64,000 nt of DNA, taken from a virus. The DNA is taken from the IMG/VR virus record IMGVR_UViG_3300005529_001094, positions 1 to 64,000 of that record, one strand, 5' to 3'. Shown here in pieces: positions 22,661 through 34,600 of the stretch. Each line of letters starts with the position of its first letter. Within the stretch, counting starts at the first letter, position 1. The notes below the pieces were generated by a model that was not told where the DNA came from, did no database searches, and saw only the letters and a program-made list of their open reading frames with translations. A program made the position numbers and the translations under genes.

Positions 22661-25600
22661 ATGCCCTCCGTACAATATAGTATTGACGCCAGGGGCTCCG
22701 AACAGGGCGCCGCGCGCTTCTCCGCCTCCGTCGACAAGATCATCGCCGACGCCACGCGCGCCGCGAATGCGATCGCCGTCGTCGACAAGGCGATGGCGGC
22801 CGCCGGCCAAACGGCGACCTCGAGCGCCTCGCAGATCGCGCAGATCCTCACGCCGCTCCGGCAGGTCGCCAGCGGCGCCACGCCCGCGCGTTCCCAGGTC
22901 ACCGGCCTCACGGTCGCCATGCGCGATCTCGGCAGCGCGAGCGTGCTGGCCTTCGGGCCCCTGTCCGGCATCGGCTCGCGGTTCACCGCCGTCGGCGCGC
23001 TCGCAGGTAGGGCGAACCTCGCCCTGGGCGCGAGCATCGCCGTCGTCACGGGCGTCGGCGTCGCTTTCTTCGGGAGTGTCAAGGCCGCGGCGGACTTCGA
23101 AGAGGCGATGATCCGCGTGGCGAAGGTCACGAACGACACACCGGCGCAGCTGCGCGCCATGAGCGCCCAGGTACTCCAGCTGTCAGCGACGCTCGGCGTG
23201 CCGGCCACCGAGCTCGCGAAGATCGAGCAGGGTGCGGCCCAGCTCGGGGTCAGGGGATCCGCGAACCTCGCGGCCTTCGCGGCCCAGGTCGGGATGCTGA
23301 CGCGCACCACCGACCTGACGGCCGAGGCGGCAACGAACTCCCTCGGTCGCCTGATCGCGCTCACGCACGAGTCGGTCTCGAACGTCGCAGGGATGGCGGC
23401 GTCGCTCACGGCGCTGGGCAACAACTCGAAAACCACGGAGTCGTCGATCCTCACGATGACGGAAACGCTCGCGCGCGCGACCGCGGCGTTCCACGTCAAC
23501 TCGCAGACCCTCCTCGCCGTCGGCGGCGCGCTCGCGGACGTCGGCGCGAAGAACCAGAGCAGCGCGACGGCCCTCAGCCAGATCTTCGTCAAGATCACGC
23601 AGGCGGCGGCCACCGGAAAGGATCTGCAGAAGTTTGCGGACGTCGTCGGGATCACCGCCGACGAGTTCCAGCGGCTCGGCAAGGTCAACCCGGCGGACGT
23701 TTTCCTGAAGTTCCTCGGCGCCCTGGCGCAGCAGGGCCCGCGCGCGGTCGACACGCTCCAGCAGCTCCACATTGGCAGCACCCGCAATACCGCGGTGATG
23801 CTCTCGCTCGGCCAGGTGCTGGGTACCGTCAATCGCAATCTGGCCATGGTCGCCGACCAGTACAAGAACCCGACGGCGACCGCGAGCGAGTTCGAGCGCA
23901 TGAACGACGCGCTCAACCGGCAGCTGGAGATCTCCGGTGTCCGGCTCCACGACTTGGCCATCAGCGCCGGCAGCGAGTTCGTGCCGCCTATCACGCAAGC
24001 GACGAAATCGCTGAACGACTTCCTGGGTGTCCTGCTCGGCGTCGAGAAGGTGGACCCGAACAGCCTCGGGACGACGCTCGGACAGGGCGCAAAGCTCGCT
24101 GCCGACGCGTGGCACGCACTCGAGACGGCAATCATTCCCGTCCTCGGTCTAATGAACGACGCGGCCAAGGCTGCTGCGTCAGGCGACTTCGACAAGGGCA
24201 CGCATGACCTGATCGACAACCTCATCAAGCGCCTCTCTGATGCCGGCGTCGAAATCGACGACTTCTGGGAGAAGCTCAAGCACGGCGGCGCCGAGCTGCC
24301 GTCGACGTCGACGGAGGTCGCCGATTTCACCGACTCGCTCGACAACGCAAGTCAGGGAGCCCGCGTCTGTTCCGATGAGTTCGCAAATCTCTCATCGGAA
24401 GTGCTGGACCTGAACGCGGCGTTTGGCGCTAGCGACGTCGACAAGTTCACGCAGAAGCTCAGGGATCAGATCGCCGTCCTGCGGATTCGGAACACGCAGG
24501 GCGATGCGGCCGCCAACACCGAGCAGTTCGTCCGGGATCAGGATCGGAAGGGCAAGGTCGTAACGGACGACGAGAAGAAGGACATCCTCGATCTCGAGCG
24601 CACCCTCGTCGGCCTCCAGAACGCGCACAAGGGCCTCGCCAGAGAGACCGCCAGCACCGCGCGCGAAACGGACAACTTCTCCAAGAAGATGGCGAACGAG
24701 ACCGCCGCCGCGAACGCGCAGACGGCGATCTGGGAGCAGGTCTCCGCCGGCACGCTGTCGTTCTCGGAGGCCGAGGTCCGCGCCGCCGCCGCGAGCGATT
24801 CGCTCGGCAAGGGCATGCGGACGGAGGCGGAGATCCAGGCCGCGCTCGCCGCAAACAAAGCGAAGGCAACCGCGGCCACCGAGAAGGAGATCGCCGTCGG
24901 CACGCAGACGCTGGCTGGGATCGAGGCCCAGATCAAGGCGTACGACGAGGCCGCGGCAGCCGGACTGTCGAAGGCGGACGCCGACCTGAAGGCCGCGGAC
25001 GCGCTCCTGAAGGTCCAGGCCGCGGAAAAAGCGCGCGACGTCGGCGAGGACCGCGCGCGCCGCTGGCTCGTCGAGAAAGAGGCGATTGACGCCGCTACTG
25101 ACGCGCTCGAGCGACGCAGGGCGGTCCAATCGCAACTCGACGAGACGAGCAAGCTTCAGCTCGAGCTCCAGCTCACGCAACAGGTCAACCAGGGCCTGAT
25201 CACCGAGCTCGACAAGAAAATCGCCATCGCGCGCCAGCAGGCGGAAATCAATCACCAGAGCGCCGACGAGGCGGAGCACCAGGCCAGGATCACTGATGCG
25301 ATCGAGCGCGAGAACCTCGCGTACATTCACCTCGGTTCGACCATCAAGGACTCGTTGAGTCAGGTCGGCGACGCGCTGATCAGCGGCACGCTCAAGTGGG
25401 GTGAGGCGGGGAAGTCCTTCGGCCTGGCAATGGGCAAGCGCTGGGTCGAGGGGATGATCGACAGCAAGCTCCATGACTTCGACCCTACTGTCAAAGCAAA
25501 CTTTCTCGACCTCGCAGGCGAGGGCAATTCGATCTTCAAGACGCTGTTCTCGGGCGTTTCCGACGGCTCAACTCCCACCGGCGGCACCGGCGGCATCAAT

Positions 25601-28600
25601 GTCGGCGGGTTCTTCCAGAAGGCCATTAACTGGGTCGGCGGGCTTTTCTCCTCTGGGACGCCCGCAAGTAACCTCCCGACGTCATATGTACTCCAGCCGG
25701 GGTTCGTTGACGAGGCGGGTGGATTCCAGGGCCCGCCGGCCGGCGATACCGGCGGTTGGTCGTTCGGCAGCGGGGTTGCCGGCGCCGGAATCGGCTTCAG
25801 CCTCGCGAGTCTCGGCAACTCGCTCCTATTGAAGAAGGGCGCGACCGGGCTCAACGGTATCCTTCAGTCGGCCGTCGAGCCGGGCGTTCTCAGTAAGACG
25901 GCGAACATCAACCTGCTCGTCAGCACGGTGCTCGGCGCCGTGCTCGGGCCGCTTGGCGGCCTGATCGGCGGCGTCGTGTCGAACATCATGGCGCCGCTGT
26001 TCGCCGGCTCCGTCAACCGCGGTACGCTCCTCGGCCACGGATTCGGCGGGCTCGTCGGCGCCCAGCAGTACTTCGATCCCGCGAGCGCGGCCCTCTACGG
26101 CGCGATCCTCGGACTGCCGACCCTCGGCACCGCGCTTCGTCGCGGCGGCGAGTCGATCATCGACTCCTCGAAGATCTTCGGCGGCGAGGACGGCCGTGGC
26201 GGACTGCAGGGCCTCTTCGGCGACTGGACTCGCACGGCGTGGAAAACCGGCCCGCAGACCGCGCTCGACCGCGGCTTCACCCCCGAGCAGATCAAGCAAA
26301 TCGAGGGCATGACCCAGGCGCTCTTCGGCACGATGGGGGGCGAGGGCGGCAAGGCGGAGCACACGAAGGGCAGCGATCTCGCCTCGCTTGCGGAGCAGCA
26401 GGGCCAGATCATGGCGGAATTTTTGTCGAGGGGCTTAGCCAAGGGCCTAAGTTTCGACGAGCTCTTCGCGAACCTCGGCAAGCTCGCGCAGGAGTCCGGC
26501 ATCACGCTGATGGACGCGCTGAATGCGCTGCCCAAGCAGCTCTCCGGAATCACGGACGCCGCGAAGGAGCTCGGCGGAAAGGATCAGTTCACCGCGGCGC
26601 GGGAGGGCGCCGACTCGTTTGCTCTCAGCCTCTACGGCATCTCGAAGGGATTCGCGGATCAGGTTCCGCAGGGTGTTTCGATTGCCGAGATCGCGCTGCA
26701 GGAGCTCGAGAGAAACGGCACCAAGGCCTTCGAGAACCTCGACGACAAGACGAAGGACTGGCTCCGCGTCCTCGCGAACAACCCGGAGGAGTTCCGGAAG
26801 CAGGTCGCTGACCTGGCCTCGCAGGGCTTCACGATCGACACTGCGGAGTTCAAGAACGCGCTGGCCGACATCTCCGCGAGCGCGTCATTCATCGGCGGGA
26901 ATCTTGGCGACATCTTCACCGCGCCTAACATGGTCGACGGCATTGATGCGCTCGGCCAGAAGCTGAAAGATACCGTCACGCAAGCCGTCCAGGCGTCCGG
27001 GCTGAAGGATCTCTTCAACAACACACGCATTGCTGAGTCGTTTCAGGGTACCTTCGGTCTGCTGCGTCAGCTTGACGCTGGCGAAATCAAGGTGACCGAC
27101 TCCGACTTCGCCCTGAAGATGGCGCAGTCGATCGCGGAAGGGAAAGCGACCCTTGAGGACTACATCCCCGAGCTCCGCGCCATTCGCGACGCGGCGAAGG
27201 ATGTCGACAAGACCATCGAAGACGCCTTCAAGCCGACGGACGAAGAGGCCCGGTGGACCTGGCTCGAGGAGCAGCTGAAGAAGAACACGGACGCGGCCAA
27301 GCAATTCGCCGGGTCTTTGTTTGACGTTGCTGCCGCGGCCGAGGCAGTCAACCCGGGCAGCGGGAAGGCGGCTGCACGAGCTGCGGCGAAGTCCTCGATC
27401 GACCAGTCCCTGCGTCAAAGCGCCGTGAATCTGATCGGCGAGGCGGCCGCCGAATCCGTTCAGGGGAGGGCCTTCGCGCGGGCACAGACCGAGTGGGAGG
27501 CCGCATTCAAGGCCGCAACGAAGGACGGAGTTATCACCGCCGAGGAGGAACTGAAGCTCAATACCCTCCGAGCCAAGCTCGAGAAGGCGGGCGAGGGCCT
27601 CGCCGATTCAATGGCAGCGTCGGCCGAGGTCATCGGCAAGATGTTCTCGGTGCAGCTCGAGAACGCTCGTCAAGCCGCACAGGACATCTTTGGTGGCGCC
27701 CTCGGAAAGTTTTTCGCCAACATCAAGGACGGCAAGACAGTCGTCGAGGCCAAGGTCGAGTTCAAGAAGGACTTCATCGAGGGGATCTTCGACTCCCTGA
27801 TCGGCGGGATGCAGCAGGCCATGGTCAACGCGATTATGGCCGGTCAAGTAATGGCGCCGCTGATGGCAACGTTCTCGACGGAGTTCGCGAAGGCGATCGA
27901 GGACGGCAAGATCGACGCGAACGAGCGCAGCCGACTCGACGCAATCATGCAGCTGATCTTCGAGCGCGGCGGTGCCCTCGCCGAGATGCTGGCCGACGTG
28001 CTGGGCGATGCCGGTCACATCGCTAAGACGGCGTTCGACTATGCGAAGGAGGTCGACAAGCGTCACGGCGTGCCGTCGAATGACCGGGGCAAAGGAACGG
28101 ACGAGGGTTCCGTCGGGAGCAGGCACTACACAGCGAAAGAGATCACCGAATTCGCCCAGCTCGCCGGCATCAAGACTGAGCGCGATAAGTGGACGCTGCT
28201 GCAGCAGATTCAGGCGGGCAAGAGCCTGTGGCAAATCTACGAAGATCTCGGAAAGCTCGGCGCGTTCGACAAGGACGCGACGCGCGAACATCGAGACACC
28301 ACCGTCAAGAGCGGTGATGCAATCGGCGACATGGGGCGCGCCGCGATCGGTGCGGCGAATGCCCTCAACGCGCTCGCCGGGGCGGCGTCGCGCCTCGATG
28401 GCGCGGGCGTTCTCGATCTCGGCGGCAGCGGGGATGGTAGGCGTGGGATTGGCAGCGGCGCGGGCGACGGCCGTGCGCCGATCGGCGGCCGCGCCGCCGG
28501 CGGCCCGATCCACGCCGGCACGATGGCGATCGTCGGCGAGCGTGGCCCGGAGCTATTCATCGCGCACGCGGGCGGGGGCGCATCGATCATTCCGCTCGGA

Positions 28601-30718
28601 GCGTCGACGGCAAGCATGATGCTGGGCCACGGAGTGGCCGGCTATGCCATGGGCGCGGGCCGTACCGGACAGGGCGGCCAGACCGGCAACCCGCGCGGAG
28701 GCAACCCGCGCACGGGGGGACTCCCGTCGGTGTCGCCGGACGTGCTCCGGCTGCTCCAGGGCCTCGGTGATGCCGACCAAACCGAGGCGCCCGGGTTCGC
28801 GTCCGCCGTCGCCGAGGCGCTCAAGGCCGCGTTCGAGAAGGGGAAGGACTTCGCCGCCGACTTCGCGAAGGGCCTAGGCGACGACGTCAACGAGCAGCTC
28901 GTCACCTCGATCATCAAGGGCTTCACGGAGTCGCGCGGCGTGCGCGCGGCCGAGGAGAACATTCAGCACCTGATCGATGGCGCTGAGAAGCTCGCCGGCG
29001 CTGGCAAGCTCACCCCCGAGAATCTCGAGAAGATCCGAGAGCAGATCAAGACCCAGACGGACTACATCGAGAAGCAAGCCAAGGATCTAGACGATCTGCT
29101 CGAGCCACTGCGCCAGGCGCAGACGATCGCGAAGGACATCGGAAACATCGACTTCGGCGGGCTCCTGAAGTCCATGGCGGAGCTCGACTTCTCAGATTCC
29201 GGTGCCGTCAAGGACTGGGCACACTCCGTTCGCGACGCAACCAAGGAGGCCGTGCTTCAGGCGGTCATTGACTCCCTGCTCCTCACCGGCCCACTCAAGA
29301 CCGCGATCGATGCGTTCAGCGACCAGATGAGCACGGCCCTGAAGGCCGCATTCGATCCGGATGGGCCGGGCGGCTCGGAGATCACGAAGGACGAGGCGAA
29401 GGCGCTCGCGAAGGGTGCGCGGCTGGGGGCCAAGGAGATCCGGCGCGCAATGCGCGCGCTGGAGCCGGTGTTCGAGGCGCTTGGCATCCACATGACCCGC
29501 AGGGTCGCCAAGGGAGCGAAGGCGGCCGCGGACATCATGAAGCAATCGCTCTCTCAGGCGTTCAGCGACCCGACGAAGAGGCCTAGCTTCGCCGAGTTCA
29601 TGAAGATCCTGAAAACGAACATCTACGAGCACCTGAAGGAGGGGCTCATCCAGGCGTTCGTTGACAGCGCGCTGATCCAGGGCGCGCTCGCTCCGATGCT
29701 CGGCGAGATCCAGCACATCTTCGACATGATCGCGAAGCATCAGATCGAAACGGCGAACGCGAACTCGGCGATCGCGCAGCAGATCGCCCTCATGCTCGGC
29801 GTGCTGAACGACCCCGCGTTCCAGCAGGCGTTCAATGCGATCGCGAACGGGATCGCGCAGCTCGCCAATTCCCTCGGCCAGAGCGCTGTCGCCATCACCG
29901 ATGCCGGCGACCAGATCTCCGAGGCCGGTAACGCCGCCGAGCAGGCGGAGTGCACGAACTGCGAGCTCGAACAGCGTCTCGCGCGGATCCAGCTGACCAA
30001 CGCTGCGCTCGATGTCTTCGGTCGTGGCGGCTCGGGCTATCTCGACGTGCTCATCCCAGAGAAGCCGCCGGTGCCCGACACGGCGAGCGGCGGCGACGGC
30101 GGATCGGACGATGACATCCAGGCGAAGTCGCGATACCTGCGCGGCGTCGCAGGGGCAGTCGGCAACAACCTGATCGACGAGATCCTGAAGGATCATCCCA
30201 GCATGAGCCGGGACTCCGTCGCTGGCCTCGGGTTCGGGCTCACGCAGGGAATCATCGGAAACTCGGTGGCCTTGGCGCAGATGGGCCGGGAAGGCGCCCT
30301 CGCTCAGATTTACAACGCGAACATCGCGGGCAAGTGGTTCGCGTCGTCTGTCACGCGCGACGAACTCGCTAGCTGGCTCCCGGGCCTCGCCGCCGGCGGC
30401 CTCCTGACTCGTCCGCAGGTCGTCAACTTCGCCGAGCATAGGCCCGAGGTCGCGATGGATCTCGAGCACCTCCACCGCTTCGTGGAGGCCGGTCTCGACG
30501 CCGGCGGGCACGACGACGAGGAGCTCGAGCGCCGAATCTCGCGCGTCGAGCAGGAGCAGAAGAAGACCAATGCGCTCCTCGAGCGCCTTGTCCGGGCCGC
30601 CGAGAAGGGTGGCGGCGGAAACCCGGTGGGCGCGCTGCTCACCGCGCAGAGCAAGGCGGCCCCGTATACCTCGCGTACCCGCGCCCGCACCGCGTCGCCG
30701 ACCAACGTGAGGCCCTGA
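22661..30718 (+). CDS. tape measure protein
   Basis: A 2,685-residue protein that starts SVQYSIDARGSEQGAARFSAS. A PhageMin_Tail/TP901-like core over about residues 130-400 includes FEEAMIRVAKVTNDTPAQL and LATELAKIEQGAAQLGV-type repeats. Long Ala/Lys/Glu coiled-coil stretches follow, with a membrane-like Gly-rich region near 1060-1140. Two separate GG-x-E-x-P-E segments (GPIHAGTMAIVGERGPELFI near 1947 and LLTRPQVVNFAEHRPEVAM near 2570) resemble the C-terminal tape-measure signature, so the protein may be a tandem of two modules. At about 1.5 angstrom per residue the tail would be close to 400 nm. Confidence 0.93.
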   Translation: MPSVQYSIDARGSEQGAARFSASVDKIIADATRAANAIAVVDKAMAAAGQTATSSASQIAQILTPLRQVASGATPARSQVTGLTVAMRDLGSASVLAFGPLSGIGSRFTAVGALAGRANLALGASIAVVTGVGVAFFGSVKAAADFEEAMIRVAKVTNDTPAQLRAMSAQVLQLSATLGVPATELAKIEQGAAQLGVRGSANLAAFAAQVGMLTRTTDLTAEAATNSLGRLIALTHESVSNVAGMAASLTALGNNSKTTESSILTMTETLARATAAFHVNSQTLLAVGGALADVGAKNQSSATALSQIFVKITQAAATGKDLQKFADVVGITADEFQRLGKVNPADVFLKFLGALAQQGPRAVDTLQQLHIGSTRNTAVMLSLGQVLGTVNRNLAMVADQYKNPTATASEFERMNDALNRQLEISGVRLHDLAISAGSEFVPPITQATKSLNDFLGVLLGVEKVDPNSLGTTLGQGAKLAADAWHALETAIIPVLGLMNDAAKAAASGDFDKGTHDLIDNLIKRLSDAGVEIDDFWEKLKHGGAELPSTSTEVADFTDSLDNASQGARVCSDEFANLSSEVLDLNAAFGASDVDKFTQKLRDQIAVLRIRNTQGDAAANTEQFVRDQDRKGKVVTDDEKKDILDLERTLVGLQNAHKGLARETASTARETDNFSKKMANETAAANAQTAIWEQVSAGTLSFSEAEVRAAAASDSLGKGMRTEAEIQAALAANKAKATAATEKEIAVGTQTLAGIEAQIKAYDEAAAAGLSKADADLKAADALLKVQAAEKARDVGEDRARRWLVEKEAIDAATDALERRRAVQSQLDETSKLQLELQLTQQVNQGLITELDKKIAIARQQAEINHQSADEAEHQARITDAIERENLAYIHLGSTIKDSLSQVGDALISGTLKWGEAGKSFGLAMGKRWVEGMIDSKLHDFDPTVKANFLDLAGEGNSIFKTLFSGVSDGSTPTGGTGGINVGGFFQKAINWVGGLFSSGTPASNLPTSYVLQPGFVDEAGGFQGPPAGDTGGWSFGSGVAGAGIGFSLASLGNSLLLKKGATGLNGILQSAVEPGVLSKTANINLLVSTVLGAVLGPLGGLIGGVVSNIMAPLFAGSVNRGTLLGHGFGGLVGAQQYFDPASAALYGAILGLPTLGTALRRGGESIIDSSKIFGGEDGRGGLQGLFGDWTRTAWKTGPQTALDRGFTPEQIKQIEGMTQALFGTMGGEGGKAEHTKGSDLASLAEQQGQIMAEFLSRGLAKGLSFDELFANLGKLAQESGITLMDALNALPKQLSGITDAAKELGGKDQFTAAREGADSFALSLYGISKGFADQVPQGVSIAEIALQELERNGTKAFENLDDKTKDWLRVLANNPEEFRKQVADLASQGFTIDTAEFKNALADISASASFIGGNLGDIFTAPNMVDGIDALGQKLKDTVTQAVQASGLKDLFNNTRIAESFQGTFGLLRQLDAGEIKVTDSDFALKMAQSIAEGKATLEDYIPELRAIRDAAKDVDKTIEDAFKPTDEEARWTWLEEQLKKNTDAAKQFAGSLFDVAAAAEAVNPGSGKAAARAAAKSSIDQSLRQSAVNLIGEAAAESVQGRAFARAQTEWEAAFKAATKDGVITAEEELKLNTLRAKLEKAGEGLADSMAASAEVIGKMFSVQLENARQAAQDIFGGALGKFFANIKDGKTVVEAKVEFKKDFIEGIFDSLIGGMQQAMVNAIMAGQVMAPLMATFSTEFAKAIEDGKIDANERSRLDAIMQLIFERGGALAEMLADVLGDAGHIAKTAFDYAKEVDKRHGVPSNDRGKGTDEGSVGSRHYTAKEITEFAQLAGIKTERDKWTLLQQIQAGKSLWQIYEDLGKLGAFDKDATREHRDTTVKSGDAIGDMGRAAIGAANALNALAGAASRLDGAGVLDLGGSGDGRRGIGSGAGDGRAPIGGRAAGGPIHAGTMAIVGERGPELFIAHAGGGASIIPLGASTASMMLGHGVAGYAMGAGRTGQGGQTGNPRGGNPRTGGLPSVSPDVLRLLQGLGDADQTEAPGFASAVAEALKAAFEKGKDFAADFAKGLGDDVNEQLVTSIIKGFTESRGVRAAEENIQHLIDGAEKLAGAGKLTPENLEKIREQIKTQTDYIEKQAKDLDDLLEPLRQAQTIAKDIGNIDFGGLLKSMAELDFSDSGAVKDWAHSVRDATKEAVLQAVIDSLLLTGPLKTAIDAFSDQMSTALKAAFDPDGPGGSEITKDEAKALAKGARLGAKEIRRAMRALEPVFEALGIHMTRRVAKGAKAAADIMKQSLSQAFSDPTKRPSFAEFMKILKTNIYEHLKEGLIQAFVDSALIQGALAPMLGEIQHIFDMIAKHQIETANANSAIAQQIALMLGVLNDPAFQQAFNAIANGIAQLANSLGQSAVAITDAGDQISEAGNAAEQAECTNCELEQRLARIQLTNAALDVFGRGGSGYLDVLIPEKPPVPDTASGGDGGSDDDIQAKSRYLRGVAGAVGNNLIDEILKDHPSMSRDSVAGLGFGLTQGIIGNSVALAQMGREGALAQIYNANIAGKWFASSVTRDELASWLPGLAAGGLLTRPQVVNFAEHRPEVAMDLEHLHRFVEAGLDAGGHDDEELERRISRVEQEQKKTNALLERLVRAAEKGGGGNPVGALLTAQSKAAPYTSRTRARTASPTNVRP

Positions 30719-30720
30719 CC

Positions 30721-31605
30721 ATGGCGACGGAACTACTCCCGAGCGGCACTGGCTCGTTCGCTGGCTACTCCACGATCTGGACGAAGAACCTCCTGTGGCA
30801 GCCCGGCGCGTCGCTCGTCGGCGTCGGCACCGAGGATGAGTTTCATCCTGCCTCGTACGTCATGGACCCGGCGCGCCATCTCCGGTGCTGGCCGATCACC
30901 GGCGGAGCCTTCTACTTCGACTTCGACCTCGGCACCGCGCAAACGTGGAAGGGACTCTCCCTGATCGACTGCAACCTGGCCGCGAGCCAGGGGTCGGCCG
31001 TCGAGCTCTGGGCACACAACACTTTCGCGAACCTCGGAACGACCACCGGAACGTACAGGAAGTGGACGTACGGCACCCGCACCGTGGTTCCGGACCGCGG
31101 CGTCGACCGGTGGTTCATCGGCGCCGACGACACGAGCCAGGCGAACAATACCGCCTTCCGGTACGCGCGCGTCAAGATCATCGGCACCAAAATCTCGACC
31201 GACATATCCCCCTGGCTCGCCGCGCCGTGGCTCGGCGACTGGTACCAGATCCCGGTCGGAAGCATTCAGGTCTCGGCCGTCGAGACATCCCAGATGGAGG
31301 AGAGCTTCAACCGCACTCCGTATGTCGACTCGCTTCCCGTCAAGCTGGACCTGAACTTCTCGACGGACCCCATCGACGAGTCCGTCTTCTGGGCCCTTCG
31401 CCGCGAGCTTCTCCGGATTGGCGGCTCGCAGCACGTGATCTTCGACCGATTCTCGCAGTCGACGGACGACAACCGTCGCGCAGCGTCGGGTCACTATGGC
31501 CTGCTGTCGATTGCTGGCCCGTGGGAGGAAACGGTCGAGGCTCCGAACACGGTCAGCCTGTCGATGAAGTTCAACGAGCACCCGCTCCCTATCGGTCCGG
31601 TCTGA
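30721..31605 (+). CDS. distal-tail-like protein
   Basis: A 294-residue beta-rich protein (TGGAFYFDFDLGTAQTWKGLSLIDCNLA, FRYARVKIIGTKI, NTVSLSMKFNEHPL). The first half looks like a discoidin-type or jelly-roll domain and the rest like a tail-tip ring protein. It lies directly after the tape measure, where Dit-like proteins that nucleate the tail tube are encoded. It is coupled to the tape measure by a 2-nt gap and to the next gene by an overlapping ATGA-type junction. Confidence 0.6.
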   Translation: MATELLPSGTGSFAGYSTIWTKNLLWQPGASLVGVGTEDEFHPASYVMDPARHLRCWPITGGAFYFDFDLGTAQTWKGLSLIDCNLAASQGSAVELWAHNTFANLGTTTGTYRKWTYGTRTVVPDRGVDRWFIGADDTSQANNTAFRYARVKIIGTKISTDISPWLAAPWLGDWYQIPVGSIQVSAVETSQMEESFNRTPYVDSLPVKLDLNFSTDPIDESVFWALRRELLRIGGSQHVIFDRFSQSTDDNRRAASGHYGLLSIAGPWEETVEAPNTVSLSMKFNEHPLPIGPV

Positions 31606-34600
31606 TGCGGGACAACGACTACAACGTCTTCTACGCCTGCCGCGACGAGCTCCCCACCGACGTCCCGTACTTCTCCGCGAACCCGTCGAGCGGCTTCACT
31701 GCGTCGCCCGTTGGGTTCGACGTCACCTTCTCGTCTGCTTCAGCCATCCGCGTTAACTACATCTATAAGATCTCCGAGGGCTCGCACGCTTTCTATGCGC
31801 GCGCAATCAGGAAGACGGCGACCGTGGTCACGTTCGTACCGATCTGGTCGACGGCGGACAGCGCGACCGCATTCTCGACCGCGACGTACACAACCTCGGC
31901 CACCGTCGTCGTCGTCGAGCAGTCGCACGTCACCTTGCCGCTCGACCTCCGCGAGGCCCCGGTCGGCGGCACCTACGACTATCTGCTCATCGGATCGGCT
32001 GCGGTCAGCTGCGACACCACGGCCCAGCGGGTCACCGCGAACCTCTGGACGAAGTGCCCGAGCGGCGATCGGCCGGGCGGAACCGATCGCTCCGTCGCGC
32101 TGATGACCGTCGGCAACGCTTCCTTCGCCGACAACGAGCCGTGGAACTGCGCTTGCGTCCTGACAGACCTGAAGCCGGGGACGCTCTGGGAGCATCATCT
32201 TGCGATCGCGCCGACGGGCAGCGCCGGCACGGCCCGCATGAGCTACGGGCACCTCGCCGCGATCCGCGTCCGGGAAAGATATACGGTCGGAAACGCGAAC
32301 CTGAACTCGGTCTCGTCAGCGAGCGCTACCCTGGTCACCGATGCTAACCACTCGTTCGACCTCCCTAACGAGGCGTTCTCGAGCGTCAATCCCACATGGA
32401 TCATCGTCGCCACCGGGGTGATCTCAAACGACGCGGCTTCGAATGGACGGGTCGTGGTCGACGTCGTGGGGGCGTCGAGCGTAACACTGCTTGACGCAAC
32501 CCTTCCACTTCGCACTGCAACCGACCGGAGAAGTTTTGGAATCGTAGCCATGGTCTCGGCCCTACCGAACGGTGCGACGGCGCCGAAGGTATCAATCAAG
32601 GTCGCAGCACCTAACGGCGGCACGTCGACTATCCGACGTGCCTTCCTGGGGGCGTTTCGGGTCTTCGAGGATGCCTACGTTCCAAATGCGTCACTTCCGT
32701 TCGAGGACGTGTTTTCGTCCCTGCGTTCAGGCGATGTTGCGGGCACAACGGGCACGTCGTTTGTTGCAACGTCCGGAACGGACGAGCAGCCCATCACTGG
32801 GCTGATTTCTGGTCAGAACATCGAAGACACAGTACCCGACTGGAACAACCAGCGACTCGAATTCATCTCGCTCGACGTACGGAAGGCGGGGAACGGTCGC
32901 TGGGAGGCGCGGCCGCTCTGGGGCGGACCGCGCGTGCCGCAGCAGAGCGCCCACGGGCTCTGGGGTCCGTCGCAGCGCGGCTGCGGCTTCTTCATGCACC
33001 GCGTACCTGCGTCGCCCGTGGACTCGAGCCCGCAGGTCAACGTCAATAAAGTCGAAAACCGAGCGGTCGTAAATGACGGCAACCCTGTCCTTGTACGTAA
33101 TACGGGGTACGTCAGGCTGCAGGAGCTCACGCCGCCGCGAGAGAACTCCGACTCCGATGTCGAGCTGCTGGCCGAGGTCGAGCATGGCGTGCTTCTGCAG
33201 GACTGGACGCAGGTCTCCGGTGATCTCTACAAGATTCCGCTCGGCACGGGGGTCGGCCGCGCAAACATCGACGACGTCGGGCGTGTCCTGATCAATGGCG
33301 TTGAGGCGACCGAAATCTTCAAGAAGCCGAGCGCCGCGAGCACGTGGTACTTCAACCCGGAGAAGGACGGACTTCCGGCTATCGACCTCACGCTCGCTTC
33401 TACCTTCACTTTCGACCAGTTCAACTCGACTGACGTGCCGCTGTCCGCATCCACGAACGTGGCGATCGGTCGGATCGTCGTTCTGGAAGACAGCGCAACC
33501 GGGAACATTGCGCACGCGCGCGTCGAGGCGAACACCTCCGGCAATACCTGGCAGATGTCCGTTCTCACGCGCTACCCCGGCGACAAGGGATTCAAGTTCG
33601 CGTCGGCCACGACGACCGTGCGCGCGACCGAGGGCCATTATCTCTACCTCCAGATGCCCACCGGGAAGACGCCATACCCGCAGACTTCGGACCAGCGGGT
33701 CGTGATCGTCGCGCGCGAGCGCCTGGGCCGTCGTCTCTTCGATCTTCAGGACTACCGCGGTCGCACCGTTCCGTACTTCCCGCGCATCTCCAAAGTGCCG
33801 GACATCAGCGAAGACTTCGATGTCAGGGTGAGCGGATCTCAGGTCCAGAGCTCGTACGGGACGATCGAGGTCGCCAACGGCGACGGATACTACGACGGGC
33901 TGCCGGCACGCCGGTTCATGGAAGGACTGCCGGTTACGCTGAAGCGACTCGTCTGGGATCACCGCCGCATGGCGCAATTTCCGTGGGAACCGAAGGACCG
34001 CGCAGAGTTCGTCGAGGTGCTCGCGCGGGCGTTCGGATCGCTCCCCGAAGTGAGCGCGGCGGCCCTGGCGATCGGGCTCTTTCCGCGGGGCGTCAACCTC
34101 AATCGCCCGCTTACCGCGGTGCGTAACACGGCCTTCGGCGGCAACAGCAACGAGACCGCGGAGCGCGGGGTAGGCATCCCCATCGTGATGGGGCCGGCTG
34201 ACCGCGTGCGCGGCCGCCGCATTTCGCGTCGCACGGGCGTGGCGGTGAACCAGTACCGCGTCTCGGCGGCGATGCTCAAGCAGGTTCGCGCTGGCTACCT
34301 GACGCCCACGACAGCGCAGACCATCACGATCGCGGCGCCTTCGAACAACGCGCTCCTGCTCTCCCGTGGCATCGTGTCGGTCAACAACGACCAGAACGGC
34401 AACAATCCTGCCGACGAGCTCTACTTCGACGTCGATGGCATCACCGACGACGGAACGCCCACGGGGAACCTCATCCAGGCGCATGGGTCGATTCTTTCGT
34501 ACGTGCTGAAGAATTTCCCGTGGGTTCCCGATGCCACCGTTGCTGGGTCTACCACGACGAATGCGAACCACACGCCGACAGCGAACACCGTGATCAGCGT

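Noticed and set aside
22423-24345. 640-codon open frame antisense to the tape measure start
   Set aside because: Ser/Ala/Arg-biased product without recognisable motifs, covers the chaperone and tape measure genes which are certain.
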